Below are positions 26,660 to 34,518 of a stretch of 53,019 bases of DNA, piece after piece. The stretch is from positions 1-53,019 of the forward strand of contig JAFYIZ010000021.1 in assembly GCA_017538365.1 (NCBI GenBank). The letters are read 5' to 3'. The notes beneath the pieces are model-generated. The model saw only the letters and a program-made list of their open reading frames with translations. It searched no databases and was not told the origin of the DNA. The position numbers and the translations under genes are program-made. Source of the stretch: a bacterium. GTDB lineage: Bacteria; UBP6; UBA1177. Each line of letters starts with the position of its first letter. Positions within the stretch are counted from its first letter, which is position 1.

Positions 26660-28765
26660 ATGAAAAATTCTTTTGTAGGAAACGATGCCGAACTCACAGT
26701 GCTGAAGCCGGTGAAGAACCTCTCTGTCACAAGATTTTCGGACTCGGTATTTTTCGCCGAAGCTGACGGAAATTTCGTGAAACTCGATTTTTTAGAGCAG
26801 AGACTGCTCTCAGAATTTGACGGCAAAAACACTTTGGCGGACATCACGGCATCCAGGTTGGACAAGGGTGACACGTCGGTTTTCGACAAGTTGATAACGT
26901 TGATCGAAAAACTGAACGATAGCGATCTGCTTGATCCGGAATGTGCAGCAGGACTTAAAAAATCGGCGCACAAGCATGCTTTTTATGAAAAAACGCTGGC
27001 TCAAAAAGAGCTCAAACCATCTGCTCTTCTTACTTTGGCGGGGAAAATCCTGACATCTCTGCCGATTCTCGTCATCATGCTTATTCTTTCGCTAATCTCC
27101 TTTCTGGCACCTTCGCTGAAAGGGGTGAACATTCTGACTTCGATAACTCAGGGAACGACAGAACTCGGCACGGCTTACATTCTGGCGCTTTTTTTCATCC
27201 TCGTTTTTCTGTTCGTTATCCTCTCTCTGCCGGCAATATTTTCCGCAGCAGACCTTGCAGCGCACGGCATCACGCCACGCCTCACGCTTAAAAACAAATG
27301 CGGATTTTTCTATCTGGAAGCCTCGTCCGCACAGATAATAGGCAAAGGACGCGCCGACGCACTCAAGCACTATGCGATGATACTCCTAACTCCGTTTGCA
27401 GTATCGGGACTCACCGCTCTTTTGTGGCAGTTTGGAATAGCCCGTCCGACGATGGCTGTAATGAATGTGATATCGACCGCATGCGGACTTATCGCACTGT
27501 CGCCGATAAGCACTTCCCCGCTTTCGATGATGGTTGATTTTTTCATGCCTGGAAGCGGAAAATCCTTCAACTATGCGAGGAAACGCTTCATCAAAGACGT
27601 TTTCGCACTTAAAAAAGTTTCGCCCGAAACAGAACGGATGATGATTCTTTCAAGTTTCGGACTGGTTTGGATTTACTTTGTCTACAGCTACTTCTGGAGT
27701 GTCGCAAAATCGACGATGAGCTACCTTTTTTCAGATTTTTACACTTCTTACACTCAAGGAGACATAACTTCTGAAATATTTATCGCGCTTACCCTTCTTC
27801 TCATGATAACACCTGCAATAGCAGCCCTCGCCGGTTTTATTGCGATCGCTTTCGGAAACATCGGTTCTGTCGTTGCGACCCCGCTTGTAAAAATGCGCGA
27901 TCTTGCAGGAACGATCACGGCGAAAGCAGTACCTGCAACAGAGGAAATAATCGGATTTTTAAAAGAGATTCCTCTTTTTGCGGAACTTAAGGAAGAAGAT
28001 CTCACTGAACTCTGCAAGCATATAAAACTGCGCCGCTTCATGAAAAATTCGCCTATAGTCCGTCAGGGAGACGCCGGCGACAACTTTTACACGATAGTTT
28101 CAGGCAAGGCGAAAATCGTCGTTACGGGAAACAACGGAGCGGAAAAGATTCTGGGAACTCTTTCAACGGGCGATTCTTTCGGCGAAACGGCACTTATCGA
28201 AAAAGGTCCGCGCACGGCAAGCATCATAACGCTGACTCAGACCGCAGTCTTTGAAATAAGCCGCGAAGGTTTTGAAAAATTCCTGGCTTCAAACACCGAA
28301 AACAGAGAAAAAATCACCGGCAAAATACGCCTCGGAAAGATGCTTCTCGCTTCTTCCGTATTTTCCTTCATGAGTCAGAAACAGATTTCCTATCTGATAA
28401 AAAATCTCAAACCCGAAAAGATAAAAGCGGGAACAGTAGTTTTCAAACAGGGCGACGAAGGAAACAAATTCTATCTCATTCAGGAAGGAAACATTCATCT
28501 CGAACGTTTCGACAACTCGCTTAAAACTCTCGATATCATTCTGAAACCGGGCAATTTCTTCGGTGAAATGGCACTTGTCAAAAACATTCCGAGAACTGCG
28601 ACGGCCGAAGCTGTCAGCGATTCACTGCTGTTCACTCTGGACAAGGAAAGCTTCTGCAACGTTATCGGAAGCACACTTTCGGGCGGCAGGGAACTCGATT
28701 CGCTCATCAACGAAAGAGCAGAACAACTTGGAGAGGAGGTAATAAAATCATGTTCGCGAAAATGA
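26660..28765 (+). CDS. PqqD-like/degenerate M50-like membrane protein with two cNMP-binding domains
   Basis: A 701-residue protein; TAGGAG precedes the ATG. Residues 15-100 look like a PqqD-type winged helix (DGNFVKLDFLEQRLLSEFDG). Residues about 115-430 hold roughly six membrane helices whose layout follows YydH/SpoIVFB-like M50 proteins, but no H-E-x-x-H is present. The equivalent segment reads FSAADLAAHGITPRL, and the second metal motif region reads LSPISTSPLSMMVDFF. Residues about 437-545 and 570-690 are two cyclic-nucleotide-binding domains, each with the phosphate-binding cassette pattern (GDSFGETALIEKGPRTAS; GNFFGEMALVKNIPRTAT). I infer an inactive protease-like membrane protein that senses cAMP or cGMP. 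Confidence 0.8.
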   Translation: MKNSFVGNDAELTVLKPVKNLSVTRFSDSVFFAEADGNFVKLDFLEQRLLSEFDGKNTLADITASRLDKGDTSVFDKLITLIEKLNDSDLLDPECAAGLKKSAHKHAFYEKTLAQKELKPSALLTLAGKILTSLPILVIMLILSLISFLAPSLKGVNILTSITQGTTELGTAYILALFFILVFLFVILSLPAIFSAADLAAHGITPRLTLKNKCGFFYLEASSAQIIGKGRADALKHYAMILLTPFAVSGLTALLWQFGIARPTMAVMNVISTACGLIALSPISTSPLSMMVDFFMPGSGKSFNYARKRFIKDVFALKKVSPETERMMILSSFGLVWIYFVYSYFWSVAKSTMSYLFSDFYTSYTQGDITSEIFIALTLLLMITPAIAALAGFIAIAFGNIGSVVATPLVKMRDLAGTITAKAVPATEEIIGFLKEIPLFAELKEEDLTELCKHIKLRRFMKNSPIVRQGDAGDNFYTIVSGKAKIVVTGNNGAEKILGTLSTGDSFGETALIEKGPRTASIITLTQTAVFEISREGFEKFLASNTENREKITGKIRLGKMLLASSVFSFMSQKQISYLIKNLKPEKIKAGTVVFKQGDEGNKFYLIQEGNIHLERFDNSLKTLDIILKPGNFFGEMALVKNIPRTATAEAVSDSLLFTLDKESFCNVIGSTLSGGRELDSLINERAEQLGEEVIKSCSRK

Positions 28766-29154
28766 TCGGCGTATGCGCCACAATATTCATTCTCGGAAAA
28801 TTCACCGGAATAGGCGGAGAACAGATTCAATACTTTATGAATATCGCAAAAATCACGCTGACACAGCACGAAGTCAATTCAATCGCCCACCAGATTTACG
28901 GCAAAACCATAGTTGACGGAAAAATTCCCGACCAAAGCAGTGAAGACTGGGCAAAATACATACGCGCAAACATGAAAGCCGATGTTCCGGGAAGAGATGC
29001 GGCAAAAGACTATTGGGACAAATTCTACGAAGTCCGTGAAGTTGATCAGGTTCCGGGACTTTCAAAGGAAGGGTTTATCGTAAAAAGCTGCGGTCCTGAC
29101 ACCTTGGAAAATACCGAAGACGACATCACTTCGGGTTACGAGTACAACAACTAA
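28750..29154 (+). CDS. Small protein with pseudopilin-like C-terminal loop
   Basis: A 134-residue protein overlapping the previous gene by 16 bp, with GGAGAGGAGG upstream of its ATG, so it is translationally coupled. The first 20 residues are hydrophobic (MIGVCATIFILGKFTGIGG) and may be a signal or membrane anchor. The middle is helical (ITLTQHEVNSIAHQIYG). The C-terminus SCGPDTLENTEDDITSG resembles the calcium-binding G-P-D...T-x-D-D-I loop of type II secretion pseudopilin GspG. No type IV prepilin cleavage site is clear. Role probably tied to the cNMP membrane protein. Confidence 0.7.
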   Translation: MFAKMIGVCATIFILGKFTGIGGEQIQYFMNIAKITLTQHEVNSIAHQIYGKTIVDGKIPDQSSEDWAKYIRANMKADVPGRDAAKDYWDKFYEVREVDQVPGLSKEGFIVKSCGPDTLENTEDDITSGYEYNN

Positions 29155-29170
29155 AACCAATCTCCCTAAA

Positions 29171-30544
29171 TCATCTGCATTCTTCATATATTCCCGGCGT
29201 TCCGTTTTCAACTTCCGACTGACATTTTCTGCCGTGAGCATCAGCCGTAAACGAAAAACCTTTATCGGTTTTAAAAGTGCCTGGGTCAGCTTCCGCGACA
29301 AGAGTTCTCACGCCGTCGATGTCGCACAGAATCTGCACCGATTCGTTGCCGGTAAGACCTGAATCGGCAATTGTCGTGTCGTCTACGATGAGCCATAGCG
29401 CGGAAGTCGGCAGAATATCACCGAAAGCCGCTTCGTTTCCGGTTATAACGGCGACTTCTCCAGACCTGAGAATAAGATCACCCCCTTCATTTTTCGCACT
29501 CAGCGGGTCAACACCCTTTCCGTCGTTTTTGTCGTCGATAAAGCAGTTTGAAAGGTCGAAATCCATTGCGCTGTAGTTGTAAATTTCGACAAATTCCCAG
29601 CTTTTCTGCGGCTCAAGAGATGGCGTGTGCATGATTTCGGAAATCATTATGTGCGGCGAGGCTTCGTCTGTTTCGACTGCGAAAGTGCGGCTTACTTTGC
29701 CGCTTTTCGTCCACACTTCGGCACTCACTTCATAATTTTTTTCGGCTTCAAGCCCGTCAAGAACGGCCGTGCACCCTTTGCGGCATATAAAATAGCTGTT
29801 TTCAAGTGCAAGAGCGATCACCGAATCCCCTGTGACTGAGAGAGTGAAAGTCGTATCGGTAACAGTTGAATCGAATAAAACCTCCGATTTTTCAGGCTCG
29901 CTTGAAGGAAGGCTTATTTTCACGTTTTCAAGTTCGTAGTTGCGTTCCGCAGATTTCGCCTTTTTAACAGTGAATGAGTCGACACTCTTCGAAAAGAGAA
30001 AAACATACCAGTCCTCAAGTTTCATCATATCTTCAGGCTTGGGCTCAATATCGGAAAACTTGATTTCTACCCCGCTGTCAAAGCGGACAGCGACGGCCAT
30101 GCTCTTTGAATCGTCAGGAATGATTTCGGCGACTTCAGGCAGTTTTTTTCCTGTTTCATACAGAAGTTCCCTGATCTCCTTATTTTCAGAAAACTGCTCC
30201 CCTGTCATCAGAGGTCTGTTGTCGGATGATTTGAGAGCAGAGGTCATCGTTATGAAAATATTGTCCTCAGCGGGAAGCGGCGGAAGCACCGTCACCGTAT
30301 CGCCTGAAACCTCGATCGAATCAAGCTTTCCCAAGTTTTCAGACGAAACTGAAAAACCTGTTGCGACGGAATTGGGATTCACATCGGAATTGAACCTGAA
30401 AACCAGTTTTTCTTCAGGGTAATAAACCCTGTTTTCGGGTTCTTCAACACATCTGAAAGGTGCATAAACACTAGGTTCGGGAGCATCCAGGCCGCACGAA
30501 ACGAAAAAAACTGCAAAGATTACCGTAAAAAGTGCTTTTCTCAT
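29171..30544 (-). CDS. Lamin-tail domain lipoprotein
   Basis: A 457-residue lipoprotein (signal MRKALFTVIFAVFFVSCG, Cys 17). Residues 30-110 resemble an SbsA/Big_5 Ig-like domain (EEKLVFRFNSDVNPNSVATGFSV...TVTVLPPLPAEDNIFIT). Residues about 300-450 match a lamin-tail domain (ISEIMHTPSLEPQKSWEFVEIYNYS, FDLSNCFIDD, LILRSGEVAVITGN). LTD domains in bacteria are found on surface and extracellular nucleic-acid- or glycan-related proteins. The start overlaps the stop of the upstream gene as ATGA, so it is the last gene of a three-gene operon. Confidence 0.8.
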   Translation of the reverse strand: MRKALFTVIFAVFFVSCGLDAPEPSVYAPFRCVEEPENRVYYPEEKLVFRFNSDVNPNSVATGFSVSSENLGKLDSIEVSGDTVTVLPPLPAEDNIFITMTSALKSSDNRPLMTGEQFSENKEIRELLYETGKKLPEVAEIIPDDSKSMAVAVRFDSGVEIKFSDIEPKPEDMMKLEDWYVFLFSKSVDSFTVKKAKSAERNYELENVKISLPSSEPEKSEVLFDSTVTDTTFTLSVTGDSVIALALENSYFICRKGCTAVLDGLEAEKNYEVSAEVWTKSGKVSRTFAVETDEASPHIMISEIMHTPSLEPQKSWEFVEIYNYSAMDFDLSNCFIDDKNDGKGVDPLSAKNEGGDLILRSGEVAVITGNEAAFGDILPTSALWLIVDDTTIADSGLTGNESVQILCDIDGVRTLVAEADPGTFKTDKGFSFTADAHGRKCQSEVENGTPGIYEECR

Positions 30545-31230
30545 TGTTTTTTACCGCAGCTGTAGAGATCAAAACCCGCATAAGACCTGAGCCATCCGTT
30601 GTTTTTCTTATCGATTATCCTGAAAACAATCATCTGATCTTCCGGAATTTTAATTCCCAAACTTTCTGCCGCCTTCATCATTGCCGAAAAATAGTAGACA
30701 TTGCTCAATCTCTCGATCATCTCTATCCGCATCAGGTAAAGTTTGTGCTCCTGCTCACCGAACCTTATCGTATCGGGGTTGTAAAGCAGTTTTTTCAGGT
30801 CAAAACTGATTTTGCCGCCCACTTCATAGGATTTAAGGTCTCCGTAAGTTGTGTTGTTGTCGTCCGGACCGACAGTGATGTAGTCCTTGCCGACCGCAAT
30901 GTTGTTGCGCTGATAGAGATACAGTTTTTCGTCGCTTTTATATTTTCCCCAGAAACTTATCTCCGGCAGAAGTCCGGCAACACGGGTGTTTTTACGCGCA
31001 GAAACGACCGCTTTTTCAAGATCTACAACATTGCGCAAAGCATGTTCGATCATTTCGTCAAGAGTGATGCAGCTGTAATCGTTTTCAAGCGATTCACTCG
31101 TCACGTCATATCCTTTCAGAAAAGCGGCCAAAGCTTCAACCGGAGAAACTTCGGCACAAAAAATCTCACTCGTCAGAAACAACAAAAGGATCGCCGTAAT
31201 CGATTTTAAAAGGGTCTGCGCCGACAACAA
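30541..31230 (-). CDS. Exported protein resembling a reduced TolC-like helix pair
   Basis: About 229 residues from TTG 31230, chosen because GGAGGAGGG lies eight bases upstream and the product then starts with a clear signal peptide (LLKSITAILLLFLTSEIFCA). The start lies inside the end of the preceding gene by 65 bp. The helical body (SARKNTRVAGLLPEISFWGK...KISFDLKKLLYNPDTIRFG, then EMIERLSNVYYFSAMM) recalls the helix-strand-helix pattern of short TolC-like proteins in deltaproteobacteria. It lacks a full efflux-duct length. Two Cys occur at the C-terminus (YSCGKKQ). Function unknown. Confidence 0.6.
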   Translation of the reverse strand: MLSAQTLLKSITAILLLFLTSEIFCAEVSPVEALAAFLKGYDVTSESLENDYSCITLDEMIEHALRNVVDLEKAVVSARKNTRVAGLLPEISFWGKYKSDEKLYLYQRNNIAVGKDYITVGPDDNNTTYGDLKSYEVGGKISFDLKKLLYNPDTIRFGEQEHKLYLMRIEMIERLSNVYYFSAMMKAAESLGIKIPEDQMIVFRIIDKKNNGWLRSYAGFDLYSCGKKQ

Positions 31231-31486
31231 ACGGATCGCCCTCCTCCACCACAAAAGGATCACTGAAATCGTTAAAGAACTCTTCATCGGCATCGTCCTC
31301 CGCCTCAAGCATATAGTTTATCTGATTTCTTATTTCGCCAATCTCAGTCGCAGAAAGCACCGCGCTGCTGAATTCTGGAACAAAGAAAGCGCTCTTTTTC
31401 GCACTCTCCTTTGATTTGTTGAAATCAATAGCCAGGTTGCAGAACCAGCCGTAGTGGAATGTGCCTGCTTCCCTCGTTACACGCAT
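31166..31486 (-). CDS. Small protein with C-terminal DPFVV repeats
   Basis: About 106 residues from ATG 31486; AGAAGG lies four bases upstream. Upstream in-frame ATGs at 31501 and 31525 and a TTG at 31615 are weaker alternatives. The region beyond is very AT-rich and looks like promoter. The tail has four imperfect copies of D-P-F-V-V (SDPFVVEEGDPFVVGADPFKIDYGDPFVVSDE, positions about 75-106, given here as spaced units DPFVV, DPFVV, DPFKI, DPFVV). The body has an Asp/Glu-rich stretch. The 3' end overlaps the next gene. No family recognised. Confidence 0.5.
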   Translation of the reverse strand: MRVTREAGTFHYGWFCNLAIDFNKSKESAKKSAFFVPEFSSAVLSATEIGEIRNQINYMLEAEDDADEEFFNDFSDPFVVEEGDPFVVGADPFKIDYGDPFVVSDE

Positions 31487-31695
31487 CTCGCCTTCTAACA
31501 TTATATTAAATCCAATCAAAAACATCATTAGTTCGATTTCTGCAATCAATTCACAAATTCTAAATAAAAAGCAAAATAACAAGCCGATAAATATATTATT
31601 TTTTATAAATGTCAATGATTTTTCAAATTAAAAATAAATTTTTGTCTCAAATAAAGAATTATGTTTGAGATTTTGGATTTCTTAAATAAAACAGA

Positions 31696-33681
31696 TTATT
31701 CGTTCTGACCGGCGTAATCTTTTCCCGGAACCACGATGACAACGTCTCTCATGTCGAGGAACGCGCCGTCACCCAAAACGCTTATTGATGCGGTAAAAAC
31801 TTTCGATTCGTAAGATTCGTTTTTGTAGAAAGTATTTTCAAAAGTGACATCAAAAGTAACTTCCTGACCCGGTTTTACATTCGGGAAACTTTCAGGACTT
31901 ATCGACTTGACGAACTTTGTTGTATCCTCGACCCCGAATTCGTTCGGAACGTGTTTTACTTTTGTCGTTATATCGATCTGAATGTTATTCGTAAGGGCGA
32001 TGACGGCATCGACTATCGCATTCGAGAATCCTGTTCCGTCTGCATTTACAGTGAAATTGAAACGTGTTCCTGCGCCGTCGTTCGATCCTGTTCCATCAGA
32101 AATATAGTTAAAATCGCTCATCGAACTGCCCGAATCGAGACCGATAAACTTCGCGTTTATCGCATTCATCTTCTCAATAGCCATGTCTCTATTCTTTCTC
32201 GAGCCGTCTTTCCAGCCGCAGAAATCGTCATCCGTAAAACCCTCGTCGCTCGCCATTATGAATATCGGCAGAGCTTCGTCCCTAAAGCATGCGCCGCCGA
32301 TGCTTCCCAGCTGTCCCGAACAGTTAACCGGCGCAATGGTAAAGTCAGAATGTTGTGTGGTGGCAGTGCATGTTCCGAACATATTGCTCGTCTTGATGTC
32401 TTCATAATCCCCTTCGCCGCAAGCGGCCTCCCAGAGTGCGTGGGTGTGGTATTCGTCAGATCCGTTGCAATCGGTTATTCCGTCAACTGCACTTTTTACC
32501 GCATCGGAATTAGTCGTCATCGGCTGAGCAAGAATATAAGGATCATCCTGGAGAGTTCCGAATTTGACAAGACCGAAAGCCGAATCGGGGATCTCGTTGC
32601 GGACTCCGTCGATAATGGTGTTTTTTATTCCGTTTTTCAGATTTACATGTTCCTCCATCATCGAACCGGAAAGGTCAACCATAATCAACACGTCGACTTT
32701 CTGAATATCGGTACTGAAATTAAGAGGCCGCACTTCCGGATCACCGTTATAAGGCAGAATAACATAAAAAGTATCTTCAGATATTACGCTCTCAGGATCA
32801 TTCGGATCGCTTCCCAGAATAAATTCGCTGTTGTCGTCAAATCCGTCGTCGTCACTGTCAGAGAGTCTCGGATTCGTACCGATTTCAGATTCGATTTTGT
32901 CAGAAAGACCGTCGCCGTCACTGTCGAAATCAAGAAAATCGGGATTTCCGTCGCCGTCGCTGTCAAGCGGAGGCATCGCTCCGTCATTTTCAACCGAATC
33001 GGGAATTCCGTCACCATCGCTGTCATCGTCTACGAAATTGGGAAGCCCGTCTTTGTCGGCATCTTTCATCCCCTCGTAAACATCGGGAATTCCGTCGCCG
33101 TCGCTGTCAGTATCAAGATAATCGGGCTTACCGTCGCCGTCGCTGTCTACACACGGAATGGAAAAACACTCATCAGCATCCAAAATACCGTCGCCGTCGC
33201 TGTCATCGTCACGGTAATTCGGCATCCCGTCACCGTCGTCGTCACCTGTTCCTTCCAACGTATCAGGAATACCGTCGCCGTCACTGTCATAGTCACGGAA
33301 ATTCGGAATTCCGTCGCCGTCGTCATCAACCGGAACACCGCGCGGGGCTTCTACCGAATCGGGAATTCCGTCGTTGTCGCTGTCATCGTCAAGATAGTTG
33401 GGAACACCGTCATTATCCTCATCGTCTTTTCCTTCGATTCCGTTGGGAATTCCGTCACCGTCGTCATCCCTTTCAGCCCATTCCGGATCTAAAGGATCAT
33501 CATCCGGTTCAGTATCAGTCGCATCATTATCCGATATAGTTGTGTCAGGCAGAGCCGAATCATCATCGGAATGAGTCCTGTCTCTGTCACCGCCGTATTC
33601 ACCGTACGGATCATCATTTTCTGAACCGCAGGCGGCAGCAAAAAGCAGAGCCGCAAGAATAATCAGAATTTTTATTTTCAT
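31696..33681 (-). CDS. Lipoprotein with thrombospondin-type-3 repeats and vWA domain
   Basis: A 661-residue lipoprotein (signal ILAALLFAAACGSEND, Cys 18). Residues about 70-300 hold about ten calcium-binding units of the D-x-D-x-D-G-I-P-D type (DDSDGDGIPDSVE and variants). Residues about 325-560 are a von Willebrand A domain with the MIDAS motif MVDLSGSMMEE. The C-terminal 90 residues are a beta-rich module (TTKVKHVPNEFG...VTFDVTFENTFYK). The repeats form a rigid Ca2+-dependent stalk holding the vWA ligand-binding head away from the outer membrane. It follows the UbiA-like gene by 33 bp and may be in the same operon. Confidence 0.88.
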   Translation of the reverse strand: MKIKILIILAALLFAAACGSENDDPYGEYGGDRDRTHSDDDSALPDTTISDNDATDTEPDDDPLDPEWAERDDDGDGIPNGIEGKDDEDNDGVPNYLDDDSDNDGIPDSVEAPRGVPVDDDGDGIPNFRDYDSDGDGIPDTLEGTGDDDGDGMPNYRDDDSDGDGILDADECFSIPCVDSDGDGKPDYLDTDSDGDGIPDVYEGMKDADKDGLPNFVDDDSDGDGIPDSVENDGAMPPLDSDGDGNPDFLDFDSDGDGLSDKIESEIGTNPRLSDSDDDGFDDNSEFILGSDPNDPESVISEDTFYVILPYNGDPEVRPLNFSTDIQKVDVLIMVDLSGSMMEEHVNLKNGIKNTIIDGVRNEIPDSAFGLVKFGTLQDDPYILAQPMTTNSDAVKSAVDGITDCNGSDEYHTHALWEAACGEGDYEDIKTSNMFGTCTATTQHSDFTIAPVNCSGQLGSIGGACFRDEALPIFIMASDEGFTDDDFCGWKDGSRKNRDMAIEKMNAINAKFIGLDSGSSMSDFNYISDGTGSNDGAGTRFNFTVNADGTGFSNAIVDAVIALTNNIQIDITTKVKHVPNEFGVEDTTKFVKSISPESFPNVKPGQEVTFDVTFENTFYKNESYESKVFTASISVLGDGAFLDMRDVVIVVPGKDYAGQNE

Positions 33682-33714
33682 GGAGCCTCCGTCAAAAAAA
33701 CCTAACTATTATAC

Positions 33715-34515
33715 TCAAATTTTCAGCATTACAACAGCGGCCACCGCCGTGATTCCAGTAATCAGAATGATTCTGGCATAGATTTTTTCTTTGAAATTCT
33801 TTTTCGCAAAGAAAAAATTCCCAAAAAGAAGAACCAGCGATGAAACCGGCAGAATAACCGCTGTTTTCTGAGGACTCAAAAGAAATCCTACAGCCGAGAG
33901 CAGCATGAAAAATGCTGATATCGCACACGTTTTTTTAAGACTTGCGCTGTTTTTCCTTCCGGCAAGCGCATCACCTTCAGCATCGGAAAGATCTTTTAAA
34001 GAGGTAACTCCCAAAACGTGGAGCAGAAGACTCAGAGAACACGGCAGACAACTCTTTCCGCCCGCAACAATCATCGGATAAGCGATACCGGCTCCGGTTA
34101 CGAGGCACGCAACAATCCCGCGTTTTTTAAGCGTGAACGGCGGCAGCGAGTAGGCAACTCCGAAAAACAGAATGGAAAAAACGAGAAATTTTTCCAAACC
34201 TTCAAACAGTATGACCGAACCGGCGATAGTGCCGAAAGTGAGGAAAATCAGCCACAAAACCGCGTCACGCCTTGATATATCGCCGCTTGGCAAAGGGCGC
34301 CACGGCTTGTTTGCCGAATCTTCAACGACATCGGTTATTGAATTGAGTGTATAAACGAAATTATACGGGAAAAGCGCGATAAAAAGCGACTGCACCGCAA
34401 AGAACCATGAAAAATCATCTTTTCCGAGTAATCTTCCGGCAAAAAATGCGAGAAACGAAAGCAGAAAAACATCTGCGCGGTAAAGCCTGAAAAATGCCGG
34501 AAATTTGCGAAACAT
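33715..34515 (-). CDS. UbiA-family prenyltransferase-like membrane protein
   Basis: A 266-residue protein with eight or nine hydrophobic helices. It has both Asp motifs of the UbiA superfamily: NSITDVVEDSANKPWRP (the N-x3-D-x3-D type) near residue 58 and DLSDAEGDALAGRKN near residue 176. UbiA enzymes transfer prenyl groups to aromatic or sugar acceptors using Mg2+. The start lies 3 bp after the subtilase stop without its own clear ribosome-binding site, so it is translationally coupled to two genes whose products share a GCAL C-terminal tail. Its natural acceptor is unknown. Confidence 0.85.
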   Translation of the reverse strand: MFRKFPAFFRLYRADVFLLSFLAFFAGRLLGKDDFSWFFAVQSLFIALFPYNFVYTLNSITDVVEDSANKPWRPLPSGDISRRDAVLWLIFLTFGTIAGSVILFEGLEKFLVFSILFFGVAYSLPPFTLKKRGIVACLVTGAGIAYPMIVAGGKSCLPCSLSLLLHVLGVTSLKDLSDAEGDALAGRKNSASLKKTCAISAFFMLLSAVGFLLSPQKTAVILPVSSLVLLFGNFFFAKKNFKEKIYARIILITGITAVAAVVMLKI

Positions 34516-34518
34516 CGG

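Noticed and set aside
32820-33480. Tandem DNA repeats of the CCGTCGCCGTC type
   Set aside because: They encode the D-x-D-x-D-G protein repeats and are not an intergenic or CRISPR array.
31951-33492. Open frame of 513 codons on the plus strand with Val/Ala repeats
   Set aside because: It mirrors the calcium-repeat codons of the TSP3/vWA lipoprotein. The repeats are a by-product of GAT/GAC-rich coding on the other strand.
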